DNA of 64,000 nucleotides from Paraspadella gotoi (Eukaryota; Chaetognatha). The position numbers and the translations under genes were made by a program. The stretch's first letter is position 1; every line of letters starts with the position of its first letter. The stretch lies in NCBI GenBank assembly GCA_051294375.1, contig JBJCIZ010000239.1, positions 6,157,074-6,221,073 of the forward strand, read 5' to 3'. Positions 8,527 to 21,300 of this stretch are shown here, piece by piece. The notes below the pieces were generated by a model that ran no database searches, was not told the origin of the DNA, and saw only the letters and a list, made by a program, of their open reading frames with translations.

Positions 8527-8670
8527 TTATTCCTCTTTGAGCGTCAAAAAATATTTTTCGACGTCACATATTTCCGGGCGAGCTGACGTTCGGGACGATT
8601 CCGTGTCACCGATCGTCACTCGTCGAGGCGTCATTTTTGGACCGAAGTGAAATTCGTCACTGTCGTCTCT
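8527..8670 (-). CDS. Terminal exon of an unidentified minus-strand gene
   Basis: The acceptor is CCCCACGCAG|AGA; on this strand the 100-bp CT run at 8690-8795 forms its pyrimidine tract. Phase 0 reading: RDDSDEFHFGPKMTPRRVTI, then GDTESSRTSARPEICDVEKY and FLTLKEE, stop TAA at 8527-8529. The last 47 residues of a protein are thus visible. Upstream exons would lie beyond 8.8 kb, in the gapped region. Confidence 0.5.
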   Translation of the reverse strand, partial: RDDSDEFHFGPKMTPRRVTIGDTESSRTSARPEICDVEKYFLTLKEE

Positions 8671-8686
8671 CTGCGTGGGGGGGGGG

Positions 8687-8707
8687 GAGGGGAGAGAGAG
8701 TAATAGT

Positions 8708-8793
<86 letters not shown>

Positions 8794-8796
8794 AGA
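8687..8796. repeat. GA microsatellite
   Basis: About 50 GA dinucleotides with a few breaks; CT on the minus strand. Confidence 0.95.
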
Positions 8797-8898
8797 CAAG
8801 TGATAGGATCATTGTGAGAAGAATAAAAAAAAAAATATACCAGCAGAAAAACTTTCCAATTCATTATACGTCAAATTCGCGCTTTCCCTGTCTGTCTG

Positions 8899-8901
<3 letters not shown>

Positions 8902-8952
<51 letters not shown>
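8902..8952. repeat. CT microsatellite
   Basis: Uninterrupted CT run of about 25 units, 35 bp before an assembly gap. Confidence 0.95.
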
Positions 8953-8954
<2 letters not shown>

Positions 8955-8985
8955 GTCCCGAGCCTCCGCCCCGACAAAGTTTATA

Positions 8986-9010
8986 NNNNNNNNNNNNNNN
9001 NNNNNNNNNN
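8986..9010. other. Assembly gap of exactly 25 N
   Basis: A fixed length of 25 N recurs at 16034-16058 and 30263-30287 and marks junctions with overlapping gap-filled sequence. Confidence 0.99.
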
Positions 9011-9093
9011 TTTTTTAAAAACTTTTTTTTTAATTCTTTTTTCGTTTGTCCTTTCTACTTTTAAAAGAAAAAGAAAACAGATAAAAAAAAAAC

Positions 9094-9382
9094 NNNNNNN
9101 NNNNNNNNNNNNNNNNNNNNNNNNNNNNNNNNNNNNNNNNNNNNNNNNNNNNNNNNNNNNNNNNNNNNNNNNNNNNNNNNNNNNNNNNNNNNNNNNNNNN
9201 NNNNNNNNNNNNNNNNNNNNNNNNNNNNNNNNNNNNNNNNNNNNNNNNNNNNNNNNNNNNNNNNNNNNNNNNNNNNNNNNNNNNNNNNNNNNNNNNNNNN
9301 NNNNNNNNNNNNNNNNNNNNNNNNNNNNNNNNNNNNNNNNNNNNNNNNNNNNNNNNNNNNNNNNNNNNNNNNNNNNNNNNNN
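9094..9382. other. Assembly gap, 289 N
   Basis: Sized gap upstream of the receptor gene. Confidence 0.99.
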
Positions 9383-9506
9383 GCATCGATTTTAAAATCT
9401 GCCATCTTCCCTGCCTAAAATTTCGACTACATTTCTCGCTCGTTGATCCCAAGTGCCACCTTCCTTTCCCTACCCCTCGCCTTCGCAACGCCATCTACCG
9501 GAAACG

Positions 9507-9664
9507 ATGACGAAGACGCCAACCGGAAGCCGGAAATCGTCGNNNNNNNNNNCGTCGAGAAGAAACTATTTTCTTTCTTATTCGTCCATCGTCTTTTTCG
9601 TCGTCGCCGTCGTCGCTCGCAGCGCTGGGATCGGTGAAGATTGCGAAACGGCGTTTCTCGGCAG
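9507..9664 (+). CDS. Receptor exon 1, signal peptide
   Basis: ATG at 9507 begins MTKTPTGSRKSS; a 10-N gap (9543-9552) follows, then NYFLSYSSIVFFVVAVVARS, a hydrophobic signal core, then GIGEDCETAFLG. The donor is GGCAG|GTGTGT. The length of the 10-N gap is arbitrary, so the frame across it is assumed. Confidence 0.55.
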
Positions 9665-12040
9665 GTGTGTGTTTGTTTGTTTGTTNNNNNNNNNNNNNNN
9701 NNNNNNNNNNNNNNNNNNNNNNNNNNNNNNNNNNNNNNNNNNNNNNNNNNNNNNNNNNNNNNNNNNNNNNNNNNNNNNNNNNNNNNNNNNNNNNNNNNNN
9801 NNNNNNNNNNNNNNNNNNNNNNNNNNNNNNNNNNNNNNNNNNNNNNNNNNNNNNNNNNNNNNNNNNNNNNNNNNNNNNNNNNNNNNNNNNNNNNNNNTTA
9901 TATTGAATGGTTCTGTCACTAACACATAATAATAATCCCTGTCTCTTCAATATATTATTTATATTTATCTATTATTAGACATTTTTACATTTTTACTATT
10001 AAATTTATATTATTTAATTATATATATATTGTTTATATATATCTATTATTAGATTCGACGGTGACGAAATCAGCGGCGCCGGGAGCGGGTTTGACACGAG
10101 CGGCGATTGGTCGAACAGCGATCGAGTGACTCGCGGGGAAGAGGAATGCCAAGTGGGTTGTTGGGGGGGCGGAGGGGGGGCCGGAGGGGGTGTTGGGCCT
10201 TGGCGGAGGTTGAGGGCGGAACATGTTGAAAACTAAAGCATATCGGCCTTATTTTTCCAAAACGCCCCTTTTCGTCTCAAATTCGAAATTAAGTTAGTTT
10301 TCGGTTTTAAGTTTGGGTCAGAGGTTAGGCGGAATTCCTGTCACAGAACTATGTGCCAAGCTATGTCAATGGGGTGGGTCAGAAAGTATAATTCTTTTTT
10401 CGATATTTTGATGATAAGTGGGTCAAAATTGATAAAAACCGTTAAGAAATTATCATCATCTTACGATGATTATAGGACTTTTTACTAATTTTCAGTAATA
10501 AAACTTCAAAATTTTTAAAAGTTGTAATTTTCGTTTAACTTTTTGAGCTCTATCAGAATCAATTAAANNNNNNNNNNNNNNNNNNNNNNNNNNNNNNNNN
10601 NNNNNNNNNNNNNNNNNNNNNNNNNNNNNNNNNNNNNNNNNNNNNNNNNNNNNNNNNNNNNNNNNNNNNNNNNNNNNNNNNNNNNNNNNNNNNNNNNNNN
10701 NNNNNNNNNNNNNNNNNNNNNNNNNNNNNNNNNNNNNNNNNNNNNNNNNNNNNNNNNNNNNNNNNNNNNNNNNNNNNNNNNNNNNNNNNNNNNNNNNNNN
10801 NNNNNNNNNNNNNNNNNNNNNNNNNNNNNNNNNNNNNNNNNNNNNNNNNNNNNNNNNNNNNNNNNNNNNNNNNNNNNNNNNNNNNNNNNNNNNNNNNNNN
10901 NNNNNNNNNNNNNNNNNNNNNNNNNNNNNNNNNNNNNNNNNNNNNNNTCAACGACAGGCCAAGGCCTGGCGGCTGCGATGGCACGGGCAGCCCGGCTGCA
11001 CCTGTCTCAAGACGATGACGGGCAAGGACCAAGACCAGGAAGGGTTGGCCTTCAGGTCGGGCAAGTTTTGCACCTGTCTCCTCAGTTTCAACGATCACGT
11101 CGTCAACGTCGCCAGGTGCAAGGAGAGAGAGAGAGAGAGAGAGAGANNNNNNNNNNNNNNNNNNNNNNNNNNNNNNNNNNNNNNNNNNNNNNNNNNNNNN
11201 NNNNNNNNNNNNNNNNNNNNNNNNNNNNNNNNNNNNNNNNNNNNNNNNNNNNNNNNNNNNNNNNNNNNNNNNNNNNNNNNNNNNNNNNNNNNNNNNNNNN
11301 NNNNNNNNNNNNNNNNNNNNNNNNNNNNNNNNNNNNNNNNNNNNNNNNNNNNNNNNNNNNNNNCCGGCGCCGTCCGATGCCGCGCCGGTGACCTCGGCGT
11401 CGTCGGAGACCGCGCCGCTTTGGAACCGGCGCCGGACTGCGTCCTCAATCGGACTTCCATCTTCTACGCCTCGGTCGGCGGCGGATTGGCGGCGCTGCTG
11501 GTCCTCTTTCTCGTCGCCATTTGCTGCGTGAGGCGCCGACAGAACCGGCGACACAGAGAAAAGTACGGGGACGGCGTCGACGGCGTCGACGGCGGCGGAG
11601 AAAGCGGCGCCCGCGGCGTCGTTGCGTTTCGACCGGCGGCGGACGGAAGCGCCGAGGTGACGGAAGGCGCCGTTGATAGGAGGAAGAGTTACAAGGCGGC
11701 CACTGGTCACGGATCAGTTGACGAGGTGATTGGTTGGGTGATTAATTGATTGGGTGATTGATTAATTGGGTGATTGATTAATTGATTGTGAGTGATTGAA
11801 TTTTTTGTGATTGGCTTGAGAAGGGGTAGAAAATGATAAGCAAGAAAATGGTTCGATGGGAAGTAATTTGAATTGAGTGATCGTCAAAGTGAGGCGAGTT
11901 ATGGTTGTTGTTGTTGTTGTTGTTGACATATTGTGATGGCGATATGTTCAATCAGGAAACGGCCTTTTTGTCCGTGAATATAAGGTAAGAAAGATAAGTG
12001 ATAAATCATTAAAAGATACTTACTACAACAGCGGAAAGAG

Positions 12041-12087
<47 letters not shown>

Positions 12088-15000
12088 AACAAATAAACAA
12101 ACAAACAAACAAATAAACAAATAAACAAATAAACAAATAAACAAACAAATAAATAAACAAATAAACAAACAAACAAACAAAAGCCTTCGATCAGCACACG
12201 ATCTAGTTGATTTTTTTTCTTTTAGAANNNNNNNNNNNNNNNNNNNNNNNNNNNNNNNNNNNNNNNNNNNNNNNNNNNNNNNNNNNNNNNNNNNNNNNNN
12301 NNNNNNNNNNNNNNNNNNNNNNNNNNNNNNNNNNNNNNNNNNNNNNNNNNNNNNNNNNNNNNNNNNNNNNNNNNNNNNNNNNNNNNNNNNNNNNNNNNNN
12401 NNNNNNNNNNNNNNNNNNNNNNNNNNNNNNNNNNNNNNNNNNNNNNNNNNNNNNNNNNNNNNNNNNNNNNNNNNNNNNNNNNNNNNNNNNNNNNNNNNNN
12501 NNNNNNNNNNNNNNNNNNNNNNNNNNNNNNNNNNNNNNNNNNNNNNNNNNNNNNNNNNNNNNNNNNNNNNNNNNNNNNNNNNNNNNNNNNNNNNNNNNNN
12601 NNNNNNNNNNNNNNNNNNNNNNNNNNNNNNNNNNNNNNNNNNNNNNNNNNNNNNNNNNNNNNNNNNNNNNNNNNNNNNNNNNNNNNNNNNNNNNNNNNNN
12701 NNNNNNNNNNNNNNNNNNNNNNNNNNNNNNNNNNNNNNNNNNNNNNNNNNNNNNNNNNNNNNNNNNNNNNNNNNNNNNNNNNNNNNNNNNNNNNNNNNNN
12801 NNNNNNNNNNNNNNNNNNNNNNNNNNNNNNNNNNNNNNNNNNNNNNNNNNNNNNNNNNNNNNNNNNNNNNNNNNNNNNNNNNNNNNNNNNNCTACTAATA
12901 AAAAAAAAATATTCGTTCCACCGGTCGATATTATGTCAGCACTTATTTGTAAAAAAGTTTAATGAGACAAAACTTAAATGTTAACAAGAACCAATCGATT
13001 TCTAATACTAATTTATCATTTCTTCAACATCATTGTCAGACCGAAACCCGCTGCTTACCAAGCTGAGACACCTCAGGTTTTTCAAGGATCAATTTCTTAT
13101 TAATTTCAGAACTTGTTTCCCGACTAGGTTTGACTTTGGAATTTTTAAATTTTTAAGTTTAAAGTTTAAGTTTATTTCTTTTACGGTATTATAAATTGCC
13201 GCGGCTCATGTACATTCTTCTTACCCAGAAGCTTTTCTTTAATTCAACAATCTAACTGCCATGTTTTCCAAACGAGCCTCATTTTTGTTTTCATTTAATA
13301 TTAAATTAAGTTTTGAGGGGTGAGGATCAATGTTAAATATTAATATTATTAATTATGGTGAGGAATTACGAACTATCGATGGAATTTGAGATTTGGTAAA
13401 ATAAAACGGTTATATATTAAGGTTAAAATTTTTAGGGAATAGAAAATGATCGATTTTAGAAAAAGAGTCCTTCAATAATATTGAATCAATATCTTTTACA
13501 TATTGTTATACACATAGTTTTCTTATCATTCTCAACTTTCCCTCCCTAAAAATGTGATAAAAAAGATCTGGCCAGCCTCCAATCCTCTACGACATCACAA
13601 CATTTCACAAGATCGACCTCAGTTTCCATCTTCACGCGTTTCACCAAATTTCTCGCTTCTCTCTTCAACGACCAGCGAAAGGCCTCACCCTTAGAAGCGG
13701 CCTCCTTACCCAGCAGCGTTCAAATGAGTCAGTTCGAATCGTTGATGACCTACAGTTCGTCTCCGGCGATGGAGGGAGAGTCGGCGATCGACTGGGAGTC
13801 CACCAAATCCGCGGCAACTCGATCCACGACGACGACGACGACGACGACGCAGAGAGCGTCGAGAAAATCACCTCAGCAGCCGCATCAGCAGCGGCCGAAG
13901 GAGAGCGGAACCCGCAGAGCAGCGAGGAACGCCGGACGCCGCCGAGAACCCACCGGGATCGACGGCGGGGGCGGAGAGCGACATCATAGCTCGCGAAGCA
14001 GCATTCCCGGTGAGGAATGCGGCGGACGAAGATGATCGGCGAGAGGCGACGTGATAATTTTCTTTTTTGGTCTGTACGTCTGTCTCTCAATGTCTGTTAG
14101 TACTAATAGTACTGTTACTTAGTACTAATAATAGGCGAAAAGAGTTTACTCTGGATATTTATAGTGAGATATCGTTTCCCTTCAGTGTCTCATAAAAGTC
14201 GTCATTTCGGTGGTCGTTTGGCGCAACGAGCAAAAGGGGGCAGACGACACTGATCCTGACTGCTCATCACTTGGTTTTGCAAGTCAACATTTTTTTTTGG
14301 TAACATTTTTACTCAGTATTTGAGATGTATCTTGTGAAAAAAAGTAGGTAACACGTATAATTGTTTATTAATTTGCAATTAATAATTATGCAATGAAGTG
14401 CATTTTTTTCTTAAATCGCTTTGCCAATTTTCTTTATTTCAAGGTGTTGCTTTAAATAAATATTTACATAATCGGATTTGAACCTTTTTTATTTTGAATA
14501 TTTTCTATTAACCAAATTATTTTTTTTCACTAATTAGGTACTTTGATATAAAATAAAACAAAGCATTTTATTTTTCTTTTTTAGCTAAAAAAATTAATGA
14601 GAATAAGTTAAAAGAAAACCTTGACCTATCTTTACATTTAGAACAAAACGAAAAAATTGCGTGTATTTTATATTAACATGATTTATTTGTTCTGTTTGTC
14701 GCTTTATAAGTTTGTACTTTAAAGCTTATTTTTTTATACTTTTTATAAGTACATCTTCCGCTTCGTTTTTAACGTTAGAAAGCATGGTTGCAAAATTTTT
14801 TTATTAAAAAAAGGAAAAACATTATAAAAATTAAAAGCATAGTAAAATCTAAAATCTAAAATAGCGGGTGGACGGAAAGAAACATACTACTACTAATACT
14901 ACACTACTATTAATATACTATATACTACATATAACTTCATCCCAATTATCCATTAACTCACCAATCTACTCCCGATCAATCAAAGCCTCCCTACCCCAAA

Positions 15001-15301
15001 TCAAACTTTTACCCATTAAACCTTACCAATTTCCCCCGACAACTCGACCACGCCCGTCTCTCCCCCCCCCCCTCCCCTCACCACACTTAAACCGACTACC
15101 CCCTCCCCTCCTTTCTCCCTCTCTCTCAAAAAAAAAACAAAACAAAAAAACAAAAAAAAAAAACAAACACGCAAGGATCTGGATTCCTCCGGCGACAACA
15201 TGTCCTCCACGCGTACAACGTCGCAGCCCGACGCCAAATTGCGCCGGGGACGGTCCATAGTCCCCGAAGGACAATCAGAGATCAGCTGTCGACGACGTCT
15301 T

Positions 15302-15333
<32 letters not shown>

Positions 15334-18300
15334 TTATCGGCACCACAAAAACCTCTCTCCGTTTACTCGGAGGCGCCGCCCCCGCGCCGGCGTTCGCCGC
15401 CCGGGGATCGAAGACCCCGCAGCGAAACCGGCGCGCTGGACGGACGGATTCCGCTTTGGCGCCTCCGAGATTTTCGGATCTTTACGAGACGTCGTCGAAC
15501 GCCTCGTTGATTCGCGGCGCCCGGCCCGGAGATGTGTGATTCGGGAGGGAGATGTATGGAGTCACAGTTTGGTGCACAGTTCTTTTATTTTCTTCTCGTT
15601 TTCAAAAAATTTCATTTTTTTTTGCCACAAGTTTCCATCGGTTTTGGAAGACATTTCATTTCCTTCTCCTCTCTCTCTTCTCTTCTCTCTCCTCTGCTCG
15701 ATTTATTCTCGGGAAAAGGCGATCAGTAAAAAAAAGAGAGAGATGGCCTTTTGATGAAGATATCTCGTGTTTGAGATAATTTTATCAATATCTGAATGGA
15801 TACTCGAATACAAGATATTATCCGACTCGTATGTTTACCTAAATTCAAACACTGACTGTTACGATTTGAAATCTACTTAACAAAAACTAATAAATTTAAA
15901 GAAAATAAGGTTCTCCATTTCTCTTCTTAATCCATAAACTTTATTTTAATTTTAATATTTAACTAGTTTATTATATATTTTTGTTTTGCTTATTTCGATG
16001 TCCTTTGGGCTATTTATCAAAAACCATTTTTATNNNNNNNNNNNNNNNNNNNNNNNNNAAAGAGAGAGATAGGTGAGAGAGAGTATGCGGAGCGGACGAA
16101 GATAATCCCAGGGCGGAGAGGCGACGTGATATATATCGTTTTTAAGTCTGTCCGTCATCTCTCTCAATGTCTGTTAGTACTAATAGTAACTATTACATGT
16201 AGTACTAAATAATAGGCGAAAAGAGTTACTCATGGATATTTATAGTGAAGAATATCGTTTCACCTTCAGTGTTCTCATAAAAGTCGTCATTTCGGGTGGT
16301 GCGTTTGGCGCAACGAGGCAAAAAGGGGGCAGACAGAGCACTGAATCCTAGAACTGCTGCTGCATACACTTGGATTTTTTTTTTTGAGGCAAGTCACATT
16401 TTTTTTTTGTAAGGACAGATTTTTACTCAGTAATTTGAAAGATGTATCTTTGTGAAAAAAGTAGGTAACACGTATAATTGTTTATAATATTGCATTAATA
16501 ATTATACAATGAATATGGCGTTTTTTTCTTTAAATCGCTTTGCCAATTTCTTTATTTCAATGGTGTTGGGCATTTAAATAAATATCTACATAATCGGAAT
16601 TTGAACCTTTTTATTTTGAATATTTTCTATACACAAATTAAGATTTTTTTTTTTACTAATTGGGGGTACTTTGATATAAAATAAAAGCAAAGATTTTTTT
16701 TCTTTTTAGCTTAAAATTTAAGAGTGGTGAAATAAGTAAAAGTAAAACCTTACTATCTCTTATACACTTTAGAACAAAACGAAAAAATTGGGCGTGTATT
16801 TTACTATAACATGATTTATTTTGTCTGTTATGTACAGCTTTATAGAAGGTATTGTACTATAAAGAGTCACAAGCTGGTAATTTTTTATACTTTTGTGAAT
16901 AGTACATCTACTCCGGCTTCGTTTTTAACGTTAGAAAGGAGCATGGTTGCATAAATTTTTATTAAAGAAAAAGGAAAAAACAAAATTAAAAGCATTGTAA
17001 ATAAAGCATAGGAGTAAAATCTAAAATCTAAAATAGGGGAGGTGTAGCGGAAGGAAACAATACTACTACTATATACTACTATTATAGTTACTATAACACT
17101 AAGCTACTTAAATACCAAGAGGCAACTTCATCCACAATTATCCATATAACTCACCCAATCTCTCCCGATCAATCAAAGCCATCCTACCGCACCAAATAAC
17201 GTGTTAACCATTTAAACTTACCAATTTCCCGCCGACATACTCGTATCCGACCGTCTCTCCCCTCCCACAGCTAAAACGGACTCACCCCTCAACCAACACT
17301 TCAAAACCGACTAACCCTCCCACTCGCTTTCTCCCTTCTCTCGAAAAAAAAAAAAAAACAAAAAAAGCAAAAAAGAGAAAAAAAACAAACAACGCAAGGA
17401 TCTGGATTCCTCCGGCCGAACAACATGTATTCCACGGGTACAACGTCGCAGACACGACGCCATCAATTGCGCCGGGAACGGTCCATAAGTCCCGAAGGAC
17501 AATACAGGAATAGCAGCGTCGACGACGTCTTTGACGACGACGACGACGACGACGACAGACGACGACGCACAGACGTTATCATCGGGCGAGACAAAAACCC
17601 ACTCTCCGTTTCACTCGGAGGCGCCGCCCCCGCGCCGGCGTCAGCACGCCCGGGGTATCGAAGAGCCCCGCCAGCGAAACCGCGCGCTGGACGAGACAGG
17701 ATTCCTGCTTTGGCGCCTCCGAGATTTTCGGATTCTTTAACGAGACGTCGTCGAAACGCCTCGTTGATTTCGCGCGGCGCCGGGCCCGGAGATGTGTGAT
17801 TCGGAGGGAGATGTATGGAGTTCACAGTTTGGTGGCTGCACATGATTCTTTTATTTTCTTCGTTTTCAAAAATTTCTTTTTTTTTGTTTTGCGCTGAGAT
17901 AGGTCCGATCGGGTTTTTGGAAGACATTTCTCTCTGCTCTCTCTCTCTCTCCCTGCTCGATTTATTTCTGCGGAAAAGGCGATCAGTAAAAAAAGAGAAG
18001 AGAGATGGCCTATTTTGATAGAAGTATTCTACGTGTTTGAGGATAATTTTGATCATATCTGAATGCGATAACTATCGAATACATAGATATTATTCCGACT
18101 CGTATGTTTACCTAAATTCAAACACTGACTGTTTACGATTTTGAAATCTACTTACAAAAAACATAATAAATTTGAAAGAAAATAAAGGTTCTCCCATTTC
18201 GTCTTCTAATCCATAAACTTTATTTTAGAAAATTTTAATATTTAACTAGTTCAACGCAAGAGAATGGAATATATCTAGTGGCTTGGTCTCTCTTGCTCGT

Positions 18301-21300
18301 CCGTCTTTTCTCACTGAGATAATGACCAATCAGAGAGAGGCTTCCCTCAGGAAGACCGAGACGGCGGAACAGAGAGAGGAAACGCAGATCACTCTTCAAC
18401 TTACGCTTCAAGAAACAAACTCAACTCCTTATGGACTATTTGTTATATATTGTTTATTGCCAATGCCTTTCTCTGCATATCTACCATATTTAGTGTATGT
18501 TAATGTAATTATCAATTCCAGACAAGATGTTCTTATGTCATAAAACTCCTCCTATTAATCTGCAACATAAATAAACCAAGACCAACTTCCTTCGTTGTGG
18601 TGAAGGACTGGATTAGACTGAGCCGCCCGGCCTCCTAAGAAGAACCACTACACGGTACCGGAGAATCAACCGGCTACCGAACTACTTTTAGAAGTAACAC
18701 CATTTTAAGCGGTCATCTCTCCTTAAATAAAAAAGCTCCGCCAAAATATAGAATAAAACTCTTGCTTAATTTAAACTAAATAAATAATGAATTTTTAAGA
18801 AAAATAATCTCCCTTAGTTAAAGCGAATGAAAAGACCCACTCCCGCCCCACCAAATAAAAAGTTTCGTGAAAAGACAAAAAAAAATCAAGTAAAAAAAAA
18901 ACACGTCTAAAAACAAATTTTTTTGCGAAATATCAGAGTGGCGTTCAATTGTAGCCGTGATGGCAGAAAAAAAAAAACAAAAAAAAAAAGCCAAAAAAAA
19001 ATTAAAACTAACAATTGTTTCCAAGCCTTGAAACCCGAGTTCCTTCAAACTTTTCGAAGGCGTTAAACAAAAAATATATCAACCTATATATAAACTTGCT
19101 AATTTGTAAAAGCTCCCCCTTACGTTGCAGTTCAAAAAAACGACGCCAAACTTATCAAAAGTCCTGTTCCGACGGACCATTGTGGTGAGTTTTCCCGTTC
19201 TCTGAGCAGGCGCCGGTTCAGCGTGACCCAGCAATTGGCTGGGCCCAGAGGGAGCGACGAAAGAAGGAAGACTCGGAGTCTCGCCGCGTTGAAGTCCTAG
19301 TCCAGAGATAGAAAATTAAGCGGAAGGCAATAAGTTCGCGTACAAATAAGATCATATAAAGATTTCTGCATCGTCACTCCTTTAATCTAGAAGATCTTCT
19401 ACAGCATGATTAAATTAACTGATCCTTGGTTATTTTGGTGAGATGAGAGGAAACTTGCCAACGGCCAAAGCAATGAGCCTATATCTCTCTGGACCAAATT
19501 GAGAAGTCATTGAAAATTGCAATGCTTGCTAGATGCTCATTCTTGGCTTCACCGCACGCAGACCCTAGCGCAGTTTTTGTCCCGGTTTGTATGGTCCGCA
19601 GATGATCAATGAAGAGATATAATTAATGAATAGAATTAATATTATATCTTTGTATACCCACTCTAATTGCATTTATTGGACACACAAAGGTAGTTATATA
19701 AAACTGTCAAATATATTAACTTCTAGAGGCCGTTCTTTCATTAGAAGCCCAGTATATATGATCTCAATGAATCACATTATTATAGAGGAGGATATCGTAC
19801 ATATTTCAGTTCTAAGACGATACTTCACATACTGTGAAAACCATGTATTGTGATCAGGCCTAAAAAAACTATGATTTGACATAAGGTGCTATGATATGAA
19901 GATGTGCTAATTATATATATTATTAAGATGATTAGATCTAGTTTACCCGAGAAAAAGAATAATAAATTAGTAAATGAAGATAAAAGGAAAAAAGAAAGGA
20001 ATTAAGTAAATAGGATATGATAGATAAGAATAAGAGGAAGACGTAGTCAGGTGATTATTTCATGGGCTACAATTTAAAGTACTCAATACGCATATTATTA
20101 TATAATCTGATAGGTACTGAGTACAAAGATAAATGATAAATTACTGTAAGTAAAAAACGATGTAGAATATTAGAAGAGAGCATTATTATACTAGGCCATT
20201 AAAATCTGGTATGATAAAAACAGGTCATATCCACCTATAGAAACTACCTATTATATGTATTGCCGAAATATATCTCTGGGCATCCTGTAACTGTGAAATA
20301 AGAATAAGGCCAGCTATAATATTTATCCATATAGATCAGAATACAACAGTATGGCCTTACATATCCAAAAACACTTGGCAGTTGACATATTTCACAACTG
20401 ACGAGTACATGATAATCCATATATTATATAATTTAAGAAGAATCAAATAAGACATAAAGAAAGAATAGTCTATAAACATTTAAAAGACAGTTTCCATCAG
20501 TCATATATCTGATGATAGACTCTCTCCCCTCCCCCGTCCCCCCTCCCTCACATAATAGGGCTAATACAATAGCAATCACAAAACGGATTGAACCCCCATA
20601 TATATCATTATCAATGTCAATCACAAACTGAGGAACCCAAGCAAGTCTACAGGTTCTTACTGTTACTTTCTCCATATATTGATTAAATATATAATATAAT
20701 TTCTAATCTTACGCAAAGCTGACCAAGTCTGGTCCTTGAATATACACAGAATAATTTGAAAATTTGAGATGCAATAATAGCAACAGGAACTTACAAAGAA
20801 AAGACTACGACCAAAGTCATATCAATGAATCAGCACTTATCATTCAAAAATAACATAATGTGAACCGTCCACAGCAACAACCAAAAAGTCCTCTCACCCA
20901 TGTAAAGCTTGAGACAAAATTTCATTCTTATAGATGACCAACTGAGAAAACTTAACTACTGAAATGTCAAGCTTGAAAATCTTAGTGCAAACAAATCTCA
21001 AATTATAAGCAGCATAATCAGGAATAGGTTGAGAAAAAGAAAAACACTAAGAAACCAAGGCAGATCCTATCAGAATCATCCAGAATCATCCCATAAACTG
21101 AATGGATTCTTAAAAAATCAAACCACCATCAATCCACCAAAGACTAAAAATCAGTATACATACCCAGCTAAACCCATTGGGCAAAGCCTAGAAGGCACAC
21201 ATGTTCCTCTTCAGCAAATTAAACAGATTGAATATTACATTACAATGACCACTTGGTGATGGGCAATACCTCCCATGGGTGGACTCAATTCTCCAAGCCT

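Noticed and set aside
12009-12197. Cys/Leu/Phe-rich minus-strand ORFs
   Set aside because: AAAC/AAAT/GAAA microsatellite translation.
15016-15258. Minus-strand frame with SGCDVVRVEDMLSPEESRS, reminiscent of the Cys module
   Set aside because: Attractive motif, but no donor follows and the plus-strand frame across the exon gives a better C-terminus; recorded as a possible alternative.
16062-18250. Recent tandem gene duplication
   Set aside because: Differences are almost all single-base insertions and the copy begins after a 25-N gap, so assembly duplication is far more likely.
20330-20450. Copia RNase H C-terminal motif
   Set aside because: Only a loose resemblance after assuming several read errors; not enough to classify the LTR element.
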